Shown piece after piece: positions 24,724 through 32,993 of a stretch of DNA of 64,000 nucleotides. A model generated the notes under the pieces. The model was given only the letters and a program-made list of their open reading frames with translations, was not told the origin of the DNA and searched no databases. Numbering within the stretch: the stretch's first letter is position 1; every line of letters begins with the position of its first letter. The stretch spans positions 1 through 64,000 of the IMG/VR virus record IMGVR_UViG_3300032083_002724; one strand, given 5' to 3'. The position numbers were made by a program, and so were the translations under genes. Origin of the DNA: a virus.

Positions 24724-25424
24724 GATTACTAGTATCTGGTGGGAATGGCAAATTTTGCAATAAACTTATACAAAAAAATAAAGATCATGAAATATTTGCG
24801 CCTGATAGATATGACATGGATATTACTAATATTAATTCTGTAAAAAGCAATATTAGTAAATTCAAACCAGATATATTTTTACACGCAGCAGCACTGACTA
24901 GACCAATGGTTAACCATGTAGACAGGCCACACATAAGTATAAAAACTAATATTATTGGTACTGGAAATGTCTGTTTAGCTTGCATGGAAAGTAATCTAAA
25001 ACTAGTCTATATTTCTACTGATTATGTATATCCCGGCACGAAAGGTGATTATAGAGAAGATGATCCCCTTTTACCAGTAAATGAGTACGCTTGGTCTAAA
25101 TTGGGTGGAGAATGTGCTGTGCATTTATACAAAAATTCACTTATAATTAGGACTTGTATGACAGAAAAACCCTTTGTGCATACCCACGCATTAGTAGATT
25201 GTAAAAAAAGCATGATTTATATTGACGATGCAGCAGAAATATGCTTGAAAATTTTAGGCCAAACGGGTATCATTAATTTAGGCGGGTCTCCTACTTCTCC
25301 TTACGAATTTGTAAAAAAAGATAATAAAGACATAGGGAAGATATATATGGAAGACGTATCAGATGTTGATATGGCTGAAGATAGTACGATGAATATAGAC
25401 AAGCTAAAAAAGGCATTGACATGA
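24720..25424 (+). CDS. RmlD-like NAD(P)-dependent sugar reductase, GTG start
   Basis: 234 residues of a short-chain-dehydrogenase fold. RLLVSGGNGKFC is a modified nucleotide-binding loop, DIFLHAAALTRP is the diagnostic strand, STDYVYPGTKGDYRED follows, and the YAWSKLGGE catalytic Y-x3-K is present. dTDP-4-keto-rhamnose reductases have this order, but are near 300 residues, so the C-terminal substrate part is short. It could reduce the keto sugar made upstream. The start is GTG 24720 (GTGA overlap). Confidence 0.8.
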   Translation: MRLLVSGGNGKFCNKLIQKNKDHEIFAPDRYDMDITNINSVKSNISKFKPDIFLHAAALTRPMVNHVDRPHISIKTNIIGTGNVCLACMESNLKLVYISTDYVYPGTKGDYREDDPLLPVNEYAWSKLGGECAVHLYKNSLIIRTCMTEKPFVHTHALVDCKKSMIYIDDAAEICLKILGQTGIINLGGSPTSPYEFVKKDNKDIGKIYMEDVSDVDMAEDSTMNIDKLKKALT

Positions 25425-26026
25425 AAAAATTAAATTTAGGATGTGCATGTCGATTTTTAGAAGGATATATCAATATAGATATGGATTCTATTGAGGACAT
25501 AAAGCACAGATATCCAAACGTAAATATAAATGATAACATAGAATTTATTCAAGCAAATGTATTAGAATTGCCATTCGACGATGAATCAATTGATGAGGTT
25601 AGGTGTGACGCATTAGTAGAACATTTTTCATTCAAAGAAGAATCATTGTTTTTTAATGAAGTCAATAGAGTTTTAAAATCAGGGGGTAATTTTAATTTCT
25701 CTACTCCCGATTTTGATGAGACAATTAGAAAATGGACACAGGCTAAAGATGATTGGAAAGAATTTTTTAGAAACGATGAAGAGGCTATCAGGAATGAACA
25801 TTGGTTTGGCAATAATTCCTATTCTACAGAAAATAAGTGGGGCTATTTAACAGCTTGCATCTTTGGCACACAAAATGGAGTGGGACAATTCCACAAGAAC
25901 GCATATACTGAAGATAAAATTATAGCTATTTGCAAAGCAATGGATTTTACTCCACCAAAAATTACCCGATTTATATGGAAAAAAGATAGAGATATAATGC
26001 TTCAAGCAGAGACCTTTAAGAAATGA
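25421..26026 (+). CDS. SAM-dependent methyltransferase (class I)
   Basis: 201 residues. KKLNLGCACRFLEGYINIDMD is motif I with the acidic residue after it, then ANVLELPFDDESIDEVRCDALVEHF and VNRVLKSGGNFNFSTPDF, a clear Methyltransf_11-type arrangement. Such small enzymes often sit in polysaccharide clusters and methylate sugars or carry out chain-end capping. The acceptor is unknown. The start overlaps the reductase stop by ATGA. Confidence 0.85.
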   Translation: MKKLNLGCACRFLEGYINIDMDSIEDIKHRYPNVNINDNIEFIQANVLELPFDDESIDEVRCDALVEHFSFKEESLFFNEVNRVLKSGGNFNFSTPDFDETIRKWTQAKDDWKEFFRNDEEAIRNEHWFGNNSYSTENKWGYLTACIFGTQNGVGQFHKNAYTEDKIIAICKAMDFTPPKITRFIWKKDRDIMLQAETFKK

Positions 26027-27030
26027 ATTTAGAAGATTGCTTATGTGTTCTTATACCACTTAAAGGTAGGGAAACAGAAACGCACAGAATAATAAAGTAC
26101 TTTCAAAAGGTAAAGCTACCTTTTAAAATCCTATTTGCTGATGGTGGCGATAGGGACTTATCTTACGATATAGACAGAACTAATCTAGATATAGAATATT
26201 TTTACAATGGTCCAGATAGAACCATACATGATTTCATGCGCAAGATGCGTATAGCGTTTGATAAAATTGAACAACCGCTTACAATAATGGTAGATAATGA
26301 TGATTTTATTTCCGTGTCTGGAATGATAGATGCAATTAAATATCTAGAAAAACATGATGAATTTTCTAGTTATAGAGAGAATGTTTTTTCCTGTAACAGT
26401 TTTGTGCCATTGTATGAATCAACATCTATTGATGATGACGATTTATTTTCCAGAATTTTTTCCGCTATGAATAATAGAACTGTATCATGGCATGATGTAA
26501 CAAGAACCCACTACAATAAAATATTGTTTAGAATATTAGATCAATGCAATGTCAACGATCTACAGATGACTTTTTCTTCTCATATGTTTTGGTCTGAAAT
26601 TTATGGAAAGTCTTACAAAGGCTTTGATAAAAACTACTACTACCATGTTCTTAGTAATAGCTTAGTGCAAAACAGAGGAATATTCACTAAATACAACCAA
26701 TGGATGTTTGACAAAAAATTTGAAAACTCTTTTTCTATTATATTAAGCGCTGCATCTCAAGCTATAGCTACGGTTCATGACGCAACCATTCTCGAAATAA
26801 AGGATAGACTTGGTGGATTTTATCTAATAGATTTAGCGAAAAGGAACAACATTTCAATTTCAGAACTTAATCTCATGAAATATATTAATCAATCCAATAA
26901 ATACGATGATATTTGTAAGAGGTTGGTAAAACCAGTTCATGATGCGCCCCTATCTTTTAAAATAACTAATAATTATACTAATGAAATTACGCCACATGAA
27001 GAACTTAGCATAGTAAGGGCATTAATATGA
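26023..27030 (+). CDS. GT-A-like glycosyltransferase, second copy
   Basis: 335 residues. LCVLIPLKGRETETHRI, then ILFADGGDRD and MVDNDDFISVSGM match a GT-A fold with an acidic metal site, as in the gene at 23734-24723. The C-terminal part is helical and not recognised. Its ends overlap both methyltransferase neighbours (ATGA). It may act in series with the other transferases of the island. Confidence 0.75.
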   Translation: MNLEDCLCVLIPLKGRETETHRIIKYFQKVKLPFKILFADGGDRDLSYDIDRTNLDIEYFYNGPDRTIHDFMRKMRIAFDKIEQPLTIMVDNDDFISVSGMIDAIKYLEKHDEFSSYRENVFSCNSFVPLYESTSIDDDDLFSRIFSAMNNRTVSWHDVTRTHYNKILFRILDQCNVNDLQMTFSSHMFWSEIYGKSYKGFDKNYYYHVLSNSLVQNRGIFTKYNQWMFDKKFENSFSIILSAASQAIATVHDATILEIKDRLGGFYLIDLAKRNNISISELNLMKYINQSNKYDDICKRLVKPVHDAPLSFKITNNYTNEITPHEELSIVRALI

Positions 27031-27788
27031 AACAAGTTATTAATTGGATGCCAGAATCTGATCCATACACAAAAAAGGGCGAAATTGAAGTTCACTCTAT
27101 TATACATGATATCATGTCAAAAGATGGTCATCATAAATTTAAAAGTAAACAAAATAGAATAAACATATTAGAACAAGCAGAGAAAGTGATAGATAAACGT
27201 ATATCTGGTAACGTTTTGGATATAGGATGTGGTAATGGATATGCGTCTATATTCCTAGCTAAAAATAGACCAATAGACGTTGTACACAGCATGGAATGTA
27301 ACATGCCTGCAATTGACGGTCTAGTAAGAAACCATTTTATTCAAGCGGGGATAGATGATAACAAATACGATCTAGTCTTGGGCAGCTTTAACAATATTAA
27401 GATGAAGCAATTTTATAATTATGTAGTATCTTTAGGCGCTTTGCATCATTCATCAAACTTACTTAAAACTGTATCTGAAATTTACTCGTCATTGCAATGT
27501 GGTGGATACTTGATAGCCCACGAACCATACATGAGTAGTTTTACTCCAAATAAAAAGTATTTACAAAAAGATAGCACTTCAAAAAAAGTACAAGGATTAG
27601 TGGATTGGAAAGAGTCTAACAGAGATGACCACTTCTTTAGAGAATGCGAATGGCTTACAGCGTTTCATCACGCAGGATTTAATATTGTTTGTTTTGAGCG
27701 CGAGAGTAAAGATGATGATATACTAAATGCAATCATAGTATTACAAAAACCACACAAAGAGCTAGAATACATCCCACATAAATGGTAA
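27027..27788 (+). CDS. SAM-dependent methyltransferase (class I)
   Basis: 253 residues. NVLDIGCGNGYASIFLA is motif I; SLGALHHSSNLLKTVSEIYSSLQCGGYLIAHEP is the downstream motif set with the 'LHH' strand usual in Methyltransf_11/25 enzymes. It is more complete than the neighbour at 25421. The substrate is unknown, but its place fits modification of a glycan. It is coupled upstream by ATGA; a ten-base gap with GGAG follows. Confidence 0.85.
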   Translation: MKQVINWMPESDPYTKKGEIEVHSIIHDIMSKDGHHKFKSKQNRINILEQAEKVIDKRISGNVLDIGCGNGYASIFLAKNRPIDVVHSMECNMPAIDGLVRNHFIQAGIDDNKYDLVLGSFNNIKMKQFYNYVVSLGALHHSSNLLKTVSEIYSSLQCGGYLIAHEPYMSSFTPNKKYLQKDSTSKKVQGLVDWKESNRDDHFFRECEWLTAFHHAGFNIVCFERESKDDDILNAIIVLQKPHKELEYIPHKW

Positions 27789-27798
27789 GGAGACAATA

Positions 27799-28506
27799 AT
27801 GAAAGGCATAATATTAGCTGGTGGAACAGGTAGCCGTTTGTACCCACTAACAAAAGTGACTAATAAACACCTTTTGCCCATAGGCTCATTCCCTATGATT
27901 CATTATCCCATAATTAGCATGACAAATGCAGGAATTAAAGATATTATGATTATCAGTGGAACTGGTCATGTTGGCAATATGATTAATTTTTTAGGAAGTG
28001 GAAGTGGATACGACTGTGATTTTACTTTTAAGGTGCAAGATAGACCAGATGGAATAGCTGGTGCATTAAAGCTTTGCAAAAATTTTGTTGGGAACGATAG
28101 TTGTCTTGTCATACTTGGTGACAATATTTTTGAAAGAGATCTATCTAAGGATGTAAAAGAGTTTAAATCTGACATGAAATTATTTTTCAAACAAGTACCA
28201 GATCCAGAAAGATTTGGCGTAGCAGTTTTGAACAAAGAAGACAAATTAGTTAAGATTGAAGAAAAGCCTAAAAAACCAAAAAGTAATCTTGCATGTATGG
28301 GCGTATACATGTATAATAGTATGGTGTTTGATTGTCTAAATAAAATTAAAAAATCACCTAGAGGTGAATATGAAATTACAACAGTTAATAATTGTATGTT
28401 GAGAAAATACGAATCAGAATTTAGTATTATAGATGGTTTTTGCGTGGATGCAGGAACTATGGAGTCTTATCACGGAACAAGCAGGTTAATGTATGAGCAA
28501 GAATAA
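27799..28506 (+). CDS. rmlA: glucose-1-phosphate thymidylyltransferase-like nucleotidyltransferase
   Basis: Makes dTDP-glucose from glucose-1-phosphate and dTTP, the first committed step to dTDP-6-deoxysugars. The 235 residues start with GIILAGGTGSRLYPLT, followed by KHLLPIGSFPMIHYPI and ILGDNIFERDL, all RmlA blocks; PERFGVAVL and IEEKPKKPKS are also kept. It is shorter than bacterial RmlA (about 290) and lacks the C-terminal dimer/allosteric segment, so feedback control may differ. It overlaps rmlB by 14 bases. Confidence 0.92.
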   Translation: MKGIILAGGTGSRLYPLTKVTNKHLLPIGSFPMIHYPIISMTNAGIKDIMIISGTGHVGNMINFLGSGSGYDCDFTFKVQDRPDGIAGALKLCKNFVGNDSCLVILGDNIFERDLSKDVKEFKSDMKLFFKQVPDPERFGVAVLNKEDKLVKIEEKPKKPKSNLACMGVYMYNSMVFDCLNKIKKSPRGEYEITTVNNCMLRKYESEFSIIDGFCVDAGTMESYHGTSRLMYEQE

Positions 28507-29449
28507 TGTACTGATAACGGGCTGTGCTGGTTTTATAGGTAGTCACTATCTAGACCTACTATTACAGAACGGTCACAAAGTTATAGGCGTGGACAGCATG
28601 ACCTATGCCAGTAAACTTTCTAACTTTGAACATCACATGACTGATAAAAACTTTGAATTTCACAAAGCAGATATTTGTAGAACAATGTTCATGATTGCTT
28701 TATGTGAAATACATGAGATTGATTATATAATAAATTTTGCCGCTGAAACACATGTGGATAATTCCATATTAGGTGGTGATTGTTTTATTAACTCCAATGT
28801 CTCAGGCGTTAAATCCTTGATGGAAGTTTGCAAACGATTAGAGATTCCCATATGTCACATATCTACAGATGAAGTATACGGACCAATAAAACAAGGATCG
28901 TTTAGTGAATATGCTAATTTATCTCCAAAAAATTATTATTCAGCTACCAAAGCTGCTGCTGAACATATAGTGTCTGCTTATGCAAACACATTTAAAGTGC
29001 CTTACACTATGGTAAGAATGAGCAATAATTACGGCCCAAGACAACATGACGAAAAGTTTTTGCCAACAATACTAAGATCTATAAAGCAAGGCACTAAGAT
29101 ACCATTATATGGAGATGGAAAACAAGTAAGAGATTGGATTTTCGTAAAAGATTCTGTGAATATAATATACAAAATATTAGAAGAGTATGACAGATTTGAA
29201 GAAATACCATTTAGTAATCAGGTTTATAATGTAAGTTTACGTGATGAAAAACAAAACAAAGATGTCATACAAAGTGTTCTTTCACTTATGAATCTAGAGT
29301 GGGACGATCATGTGCGATACGTGGAAGATAGACTTGGACATGATGTGCGATACAGTATTCACAATGAGAAGATAGGTGATATAATTGAAAGCATTGATAC
29401 TACTAGTTTTGAAAATGGACTAAGAAGGACAATCCAATACTATGAATAA
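28493..29449 (+). CDS. rmlB: dTDP-glucose 4,6-dehydratase
   Basis: Converts dTDP-glucose to dTDP-4-keto-6-deoxyglucose. 318 residues: NVLITGCAGFIGSHY (NAD loop), VDSMTYASKLSNF, INFAAETHVDNSI, STDEVYGP with the catalytic D-E pair, YYSATKAAAEH (Y-x3-K), NNYGPRQ and YGDGKQVRDWI are all typical. Its product feeds FdtA, the RmlC-like cupin, the RmlD-like reductase and the C-methyltransferase upstream. Confidence 0.95.
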   Translation: MSKNNVLITGCAGFIGSHYLDLLLQNGHKVIGVDSMTYASKLSNFEHHMTDKNFEFHKADICRTMFMIALCEIHEIDYIINFAAETHVDNSILGGDCFINSNVSGVKSLMEVCKRLEIPICHISTDEVYGPIKQGSFSEYANLSPKNYYSATKAAAEHIVSAYANTFKVPYTMVRMSNNYGPRQHDEKFLPTILRSIKQGTKIPLYGDGKQVRDWIFVKDSVNIIYKILEEYDRFEEIPFSNQVYNVSLRDEKQNKDVIQSVLSLMNLEWDDHVRYVEDRLGHDVRYSIHNEKIGDIIESIDTTSFENGLRRTIQYYE

Positions 29450-30125
29450 ATTAGCAGTTATTCCCGCTAGAGCAGGATCTACTAGACTTAAAAATAAGAA
29501 TACTTACCCACTGTTGGGCGAACCTCTGATAAGGTGGGTGACAAAATCAGTAATTTGTTCTAAACGTTTTGATAAAGTCTTAATATCTACAGATAGTGAT
29601 GAAATATTCAATTGTGTAGAAGATTTAGAAGTAGAAAGACATGAAAGACCTGAAGAACATGCAACAACAAAATCAACAGTCTTAGACGCGATGATAGATT
29701 TAATGGAAAACTACGAAACGCATGATGTATTTTCTTACTTTTTACCAACGTGTCCATTTATCACTTCTGAACAGGTGGCTTCTGGCGTTGACATGTTAGA
29801 AAAATATAGGTGCGATTCAGTTATTAGTATGACAGAAATGCAAGACACTGTACAATTAGCCTGCCTAATGAGTCAAGATAGGGTGCTTCCAGTTTTTGAC
29901 AATCTTGAAGCTGGTCTTACTAACAGTAAATTTATTAAAAAATACTACAAACCTTCAGGCGCATTTTACATGGGATTCTGGGACTCAATACTAAAATATA
30001 GAAACTTTTTTGTAGGAGATACAAGAGGTGTACTTATACCAACAGATAATTCAGTTGATATAAATAATATTGAAGACATACATTACGCTGAAACGATAGG
30101 AGCAAAGAATGGTTATTTATGTTGA
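29442..30125 (+). CDS. CMP-sugar (ulosonic/nonulosonic acid) synthetase
   Basis: Activates an acid sugar with CTP, releasing pyrophosphate. The 227 residues begin VIPARAGSTRLKNKN, a blend of the NeuA/PseF (RGGSKGIKNKN) and KdsB (RYASTRLPGKP) signatures. LISTDSDEIFN and FLPTCPFITSE follow the same order as in NeuA-type enzymes. With KdsA and the small HAD protein it would complete a CMP-Kdo-like route. Substrate choice (Kdo, sialic, pseudaminic or legionaminic acid) cannot be decided by eye. Confidence 0.88.
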   Translation: MNKLAVIPARAGSTRLKNKNTYPLLGEPLIRWVTKSVICSKRFDKVLISTDSDEIFNCVEDLEVERHERPEEHATTKSTVLDAMIDLMENYETHDVFSYFLPTCPFITSEQVASGVDMLEKYRCDSVISMTEMQDTVQLACLMSQDRVLPVFDNLEAGLTNSKFIKKYYKPSGAFYMGFWDSILKYRNFFVGDTRGVLIPTDNSVDINNIEDIHYAETIGAKNGYLC

Positions 30126-30414
30126 TATAGATAATACGATTTGTAAAACTAATAGTTCTGCTGAGTATGATAAAGCAGTGCCAATTAATTCAAGAATTGA
30201 AAAAATCAACAAGCTTTATGACGCTGGACACACTATAATATATTGGACAGCTAGAGGAACTAAAACAGGAAAGAATTGGAAAGACTTAACAGTGAGACAA
30301 TTTAGAGAATGGGGCGTAAGGTGTCACGAATTACATTTTAAAAAGCCAGTGTACGATCTGTTTATTGATGATAAAAATATAGAGTCTAATACTTATTTTG
30401 AAGACGTAGATTGA
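30109..30414 (+). CDS. small HAD-family phosphatase
   Basis: 101 residues. YVDIDNTICKT is the HAD nucleophile motif D-x-D-[NG]-T, IIYWTARGT carries the motif II Thr, and VYDLFIDDKNI gives the motif IV acidic pair. Minimal HAD proteins of this size occur in capsule and LPS gene clusters. It overlaps the CMP-sugar synthetase by 17 bases, so it may remove the phosphate from a Kdo-8-P-type acid before CMP activation, as KdsC does. The role is inferred; the fold is well supported. Confidence 0.82.
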   Translation: MVIYVDIDNTICKTNSSAEYDKAVPINSRIEKINKLYDAGHTIIYWTARGTKTGKNWKDLTVRQFREWGVRCHELHFKKPVYDLFIDDKNIESNTYFEDVD

Positions 30415-30426
30415 TAGGAGAAAACA

Positions 30427-31992
30427 TTGAACTGGTTTCCATTGAAGAACTTTACGCATTATAGTTTACTAAGAGGATTCTCTAAGCCACACGAACTTGC
30501 AAAGATTTGTGCTGACAATGATTATCCAGCATGTGGTATTACAGACTACAAATCTATATCAGGCGCTGTGTCTTTTCACCAAGCTTGTAAAAAAGTTGGA
30601 ATCAAGCCAATCATAGGATGCTCATTTGATAACACGACTGTATACGCAAAAAACAAAGATGGATGGCACGATCTAATACAAATGGTATCAATGACTGACG
30701 AAAATGGCAACATGCCAACAGATATTGCTAAAGATATTATTAGTAGAAATAACCTAGTAGCACTACCAAAATCTAAAGATAAAATAAAACCTTCGTATTA
30801 TGTAAAAAAAGAACAAGCTGGATTACATAGAGTTTTATTATGTTCTGCCCTAAAAACAACACTGCCCAAAATCCAAACTCAAATACGTAAAAAAGAATTA
30901 GACAAAGATATACTAGAGTACTTCAATAAAGATGATAAATGTGTCACTGAAGGTGAGGTGACTAAAGAATTAGAATACATATACAATTCTTGTGAAGAAT
31001 ACGATATACTAAGCCCACCAATGTTGCCTACCTTTGTTTGTCCTAATGGTATGTCACAAGAAGAATATCTAACAAATATGGCTAGAAAGGGATATACTGA
31101 ATTATTAAAACCAAAGGTTGGTAAAGACAAAGAAAAGCAAAAAGTTTATGGTGACAGATTTCAGAAAGAGTTAGAGGTAATCAGAAATGCAGACCTGTTT
31201 GGCTACTTCTTGATTGTTCAAGATATTATCAGACATATAGAAAAAGATATGGGTTGTTTAGCTGGACCGGGGAGAGGATCTGCTGCTGGTTGTCTGATAT
31301 CATATCTTATTGGAATCACTAAGATTGATCCAGTAGAACATGATTTGCTATTTGAAAGATTTTATAATGCGGGTCGTAATGCTGGTGGTAACGTTTCTTT
31401 GCCCGATATTGACATGGACGTTCCGGGCAAGAGAAGAGATGATGTCATAGACTATCTCAAGGAAACATATGGTAAAGAACATGTTAGTCAAATGATTACG
31501 TTTGGAAGACTACAGGGACGTAGTGCTATTAAAGAAGTTTTAAGAATTAATGATGCTTGTTCCTTTAGCGAAATGAACACTATAACTAAAAGTGTTCCAA
31601 ATGAAGCAGAAATATCTGACCAACTGGTAGAAATGGACGATGAAGATAGATCAATTATTAAATGGTCTCTCATGAATCGTGCAGACGAACTAAGAGATTT
31701 TTGTCATATAACAGACGATGGAAAGCTTGAAGGTGACTACGCAGAGTATTTCCAGCAAGCAATAGAAATAGAGGGAACTTTTAAAACGCAGGGTAAACAT
31801 GCTGCTGGTGTTGTCATATCAAAAGACAAGCTGAAGAATGTTTGCCCAATGGTAGAACAGAAAGGATCTATTGAAAAGATAGCAGGTTTAGAAATGTCTG
31901 ATCTAGAAGCGCTAGGTCATGTAAAATTTGACGTTCTAGGAATCAATCTTCTAGATAAACTCATGAAAATTAAGGAATTAACTAATGGCTAA
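30427..31992 (+). CDS. dnaE: DNA polymerase III alpha, N-terminal half (PHP-like, palm, thumb), TTG start
   Basis: 521 residues of a family C replicative polymerase. The start is TTG 30427, with AGGAG about six bases before. Residues 1-70 are a reduced PHP domain whose metal His residues are mostly gone (FTHYSLL, TDYKS). GPGRGSAAG lies at 280-288. PDIDMD at 326-331 holds two catalytic Asp (327, 329), and KFDVLG holds the third (502). The frame stops 19 residues later, at what should be the palm/fingers boundary. The fingers and later domains are encoded by 32993-34552. Both halves together (about 1040 aa) approach a full alpha subunit. Proofreading must come in trans, since PHP looks inactive. 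Confidence 0.93.
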   Translation: MNWFPLKNFTHYSLLRGFSKPHELAKICADNDYPACGITDYKSISGAVSFHQACKKVGIKPIIGCSFDNTTVYAKNKDGWHDLIQMVSMTDENGNMPTDIAKDIISRNNLVALPKSKDKIKPSYYVKKEQAGLHRVLLCSALKTTLPKIQTQIRKKELDKDILEYFNKDDKCVTEGEVTKELEYIYNSCEEYDILSPPMLPTFVCPNGMSQEEYLTNMARKGYTELLKPKVGKDKEKQKVYGDRFQKELEVIRNADLFGYFLIVQDIIRHIEKDMGCLAGPGRGSAAGCLISYLIGITKIDPVEHDLLFERFYNAGRNAGGNVSLPDIDMDVPGKRRDDVIDYLKETYGKEHVSQMITFGRLQGRSAIKEVLRINDACSFSEMNTITKSVPNEAEISDQLVEMDDEDRSIIKWSLMNRADELRDFCHITDDGKLEGDYAEYFQQAIEIEGTFKTQGKHAAGVVISKDKLKNVCPMVEQKGSIEKIAGLEMSDLEALGHVKFDVLGINLLDKLMKIKELTNG

Positions 31993-32665
31993 TAGAGACT
32001 TTATTGTATTTGACTTTGAAACAGGAAGTCGTAATCCTCATAAAACACAACCCACGCAAATTGCTGCTTTGGCTTTAGATGGTCGTAATCTTGCTATGAA
32101 AGGTACATTCAACAGTGAAATTAGACCTATCTTAAACGACGAAGCCGCTATTGCTGCTGGGTTAGATCCAATTGAAGACGGAGCATTAAAAGTTACAGGA
32201 AAAAATAGAAAAGATCTAGCGAAGGCTCCAACTCTAAAATCAGTTTGGAAAAAGTTTTGCACATTTGTAGATAAGTATAATTGGAAAAAAGATCCATTTT
32301 ATAATCCTATACCTGTTGGATATAATATTATAGGATTTGACATGGTTATAATCAACAGGTTATGTAAAGAGTATGGACCATTTGACGATGCTAGACAACA
32401 GCAAAAAATATTTAGCAGAGTTCACAAATGTGACGTTATGGATAACATGCATATGTGGACAGAGGGTGATCCTAGCATCAGATCTATCAGCATGGATACG
32501 TTGCGTGAACGCATGGGACTGTCGAAAGAAAATGCACATGATGCGTTGCAAGATGTTAAGGATACGACTAATATATTTATAAAGCTACTAAAGACTCATC
32601 GCGCAGTTTACCAAGAAATACAACTAGACAAGGCTTTTGCTAATGGAAACCTCTACGTTAAGTAA
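31985..32665 (+). CDS. DEDDh 3'-5' exonuclease, DnaQ-like
   Basis: 226 residues of the RNase H-like proofreading exonuclease fold. The catalytic set is visible: D-x-E in FDFETGS, the Exo II Asp in NIIGFD, and H-x4-D in AHDALQDV (DEDDh class). It starts inside the end of the N-terminal polymerase half (overlap of 8 bases), so it is probably translated together with it. Lying between the two polymerase halves, it is the obvious candidate for the epsilon-like proofreading subunit. Length is close to E. coli epsilon (about 243). Confidence 0.9.
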   Translation: MANRDFIVFDFETGSRNPHKTQPTQIAALALDGRNLAMKGTFNSEIRPILNDEAAIAAGLDPIEDGALKVTGKNRKDLAKAPTLKSVWKKFCTFVDKYNWKKDPFYNPIPVGYNIIGFDMVIINRLCKEYGPFDDARQQQKIFSRVHKCDVMDNMHMWTEGDPSIRSISMDTLRERMGLSKENAHDALQDVKDTTNIFIKLLKTHRAVYQEIQLDKAFANGNLYVK

Positions 32666-32993
32666 AGTATGCAAGACCTGTGGTATAAAAAAGTCAAACG
32701 ATGAGTTTGTAAAGGCTGATGGTCAACATCGCTCAACGAGAAACAGATGCAAAGATTGTCATAAAGCACAAGCAAACATACGAAAGAAGTTAAGAAAAGA
32801 AAACCCACCGCCAAAAAGTGGGAAATGTCCAATATGTCAAAAGCATACAGAGGATTGGGTTTTAGATCATTGCCATGTTAATGAAAGTTTTAGAGGATAT
32901 ATCTGTAGATACTGTAACTCTGGGATAGGATTGTTAGGCGACGATGTAGACGGTGTGGTCAACGCATTGAATTATTTAATTGAAAGAAGATAA
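32643..32993 (+). CDS. HNH endonuclease, recombination endonuclease VII type
   Basis: I start at ATG 32643 (AAGG upstream), inside the exonuclease 3' end; TTG 32637 is in frame. 116 residues: KVCKTCGIKK and RCKDCHK form one zinc-type pair, then CPICQKH ... WVLDHCHVNESFRGYICRYCNSGIG is the endonuclease VII-type HNH core (DHCH, then C-x2-CN). Such genes are common as mobile elements in phages. Its place exactly in the polymerase break suggests that it, or a relative, took part in splitting dnaE. Its stop overlaps the next start (TAATG). Confidence 0.88.
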   Translation: METSTLSKVCKTCGIKKSNDEFVKADGQHRSTRNRCKDCHKAQANIRKKLRKENPPPKSGKCPICQKHTEDWVLDHCHVNESFRGYICRYCNSGIGLLGDDVDGVVNALNYLIERR

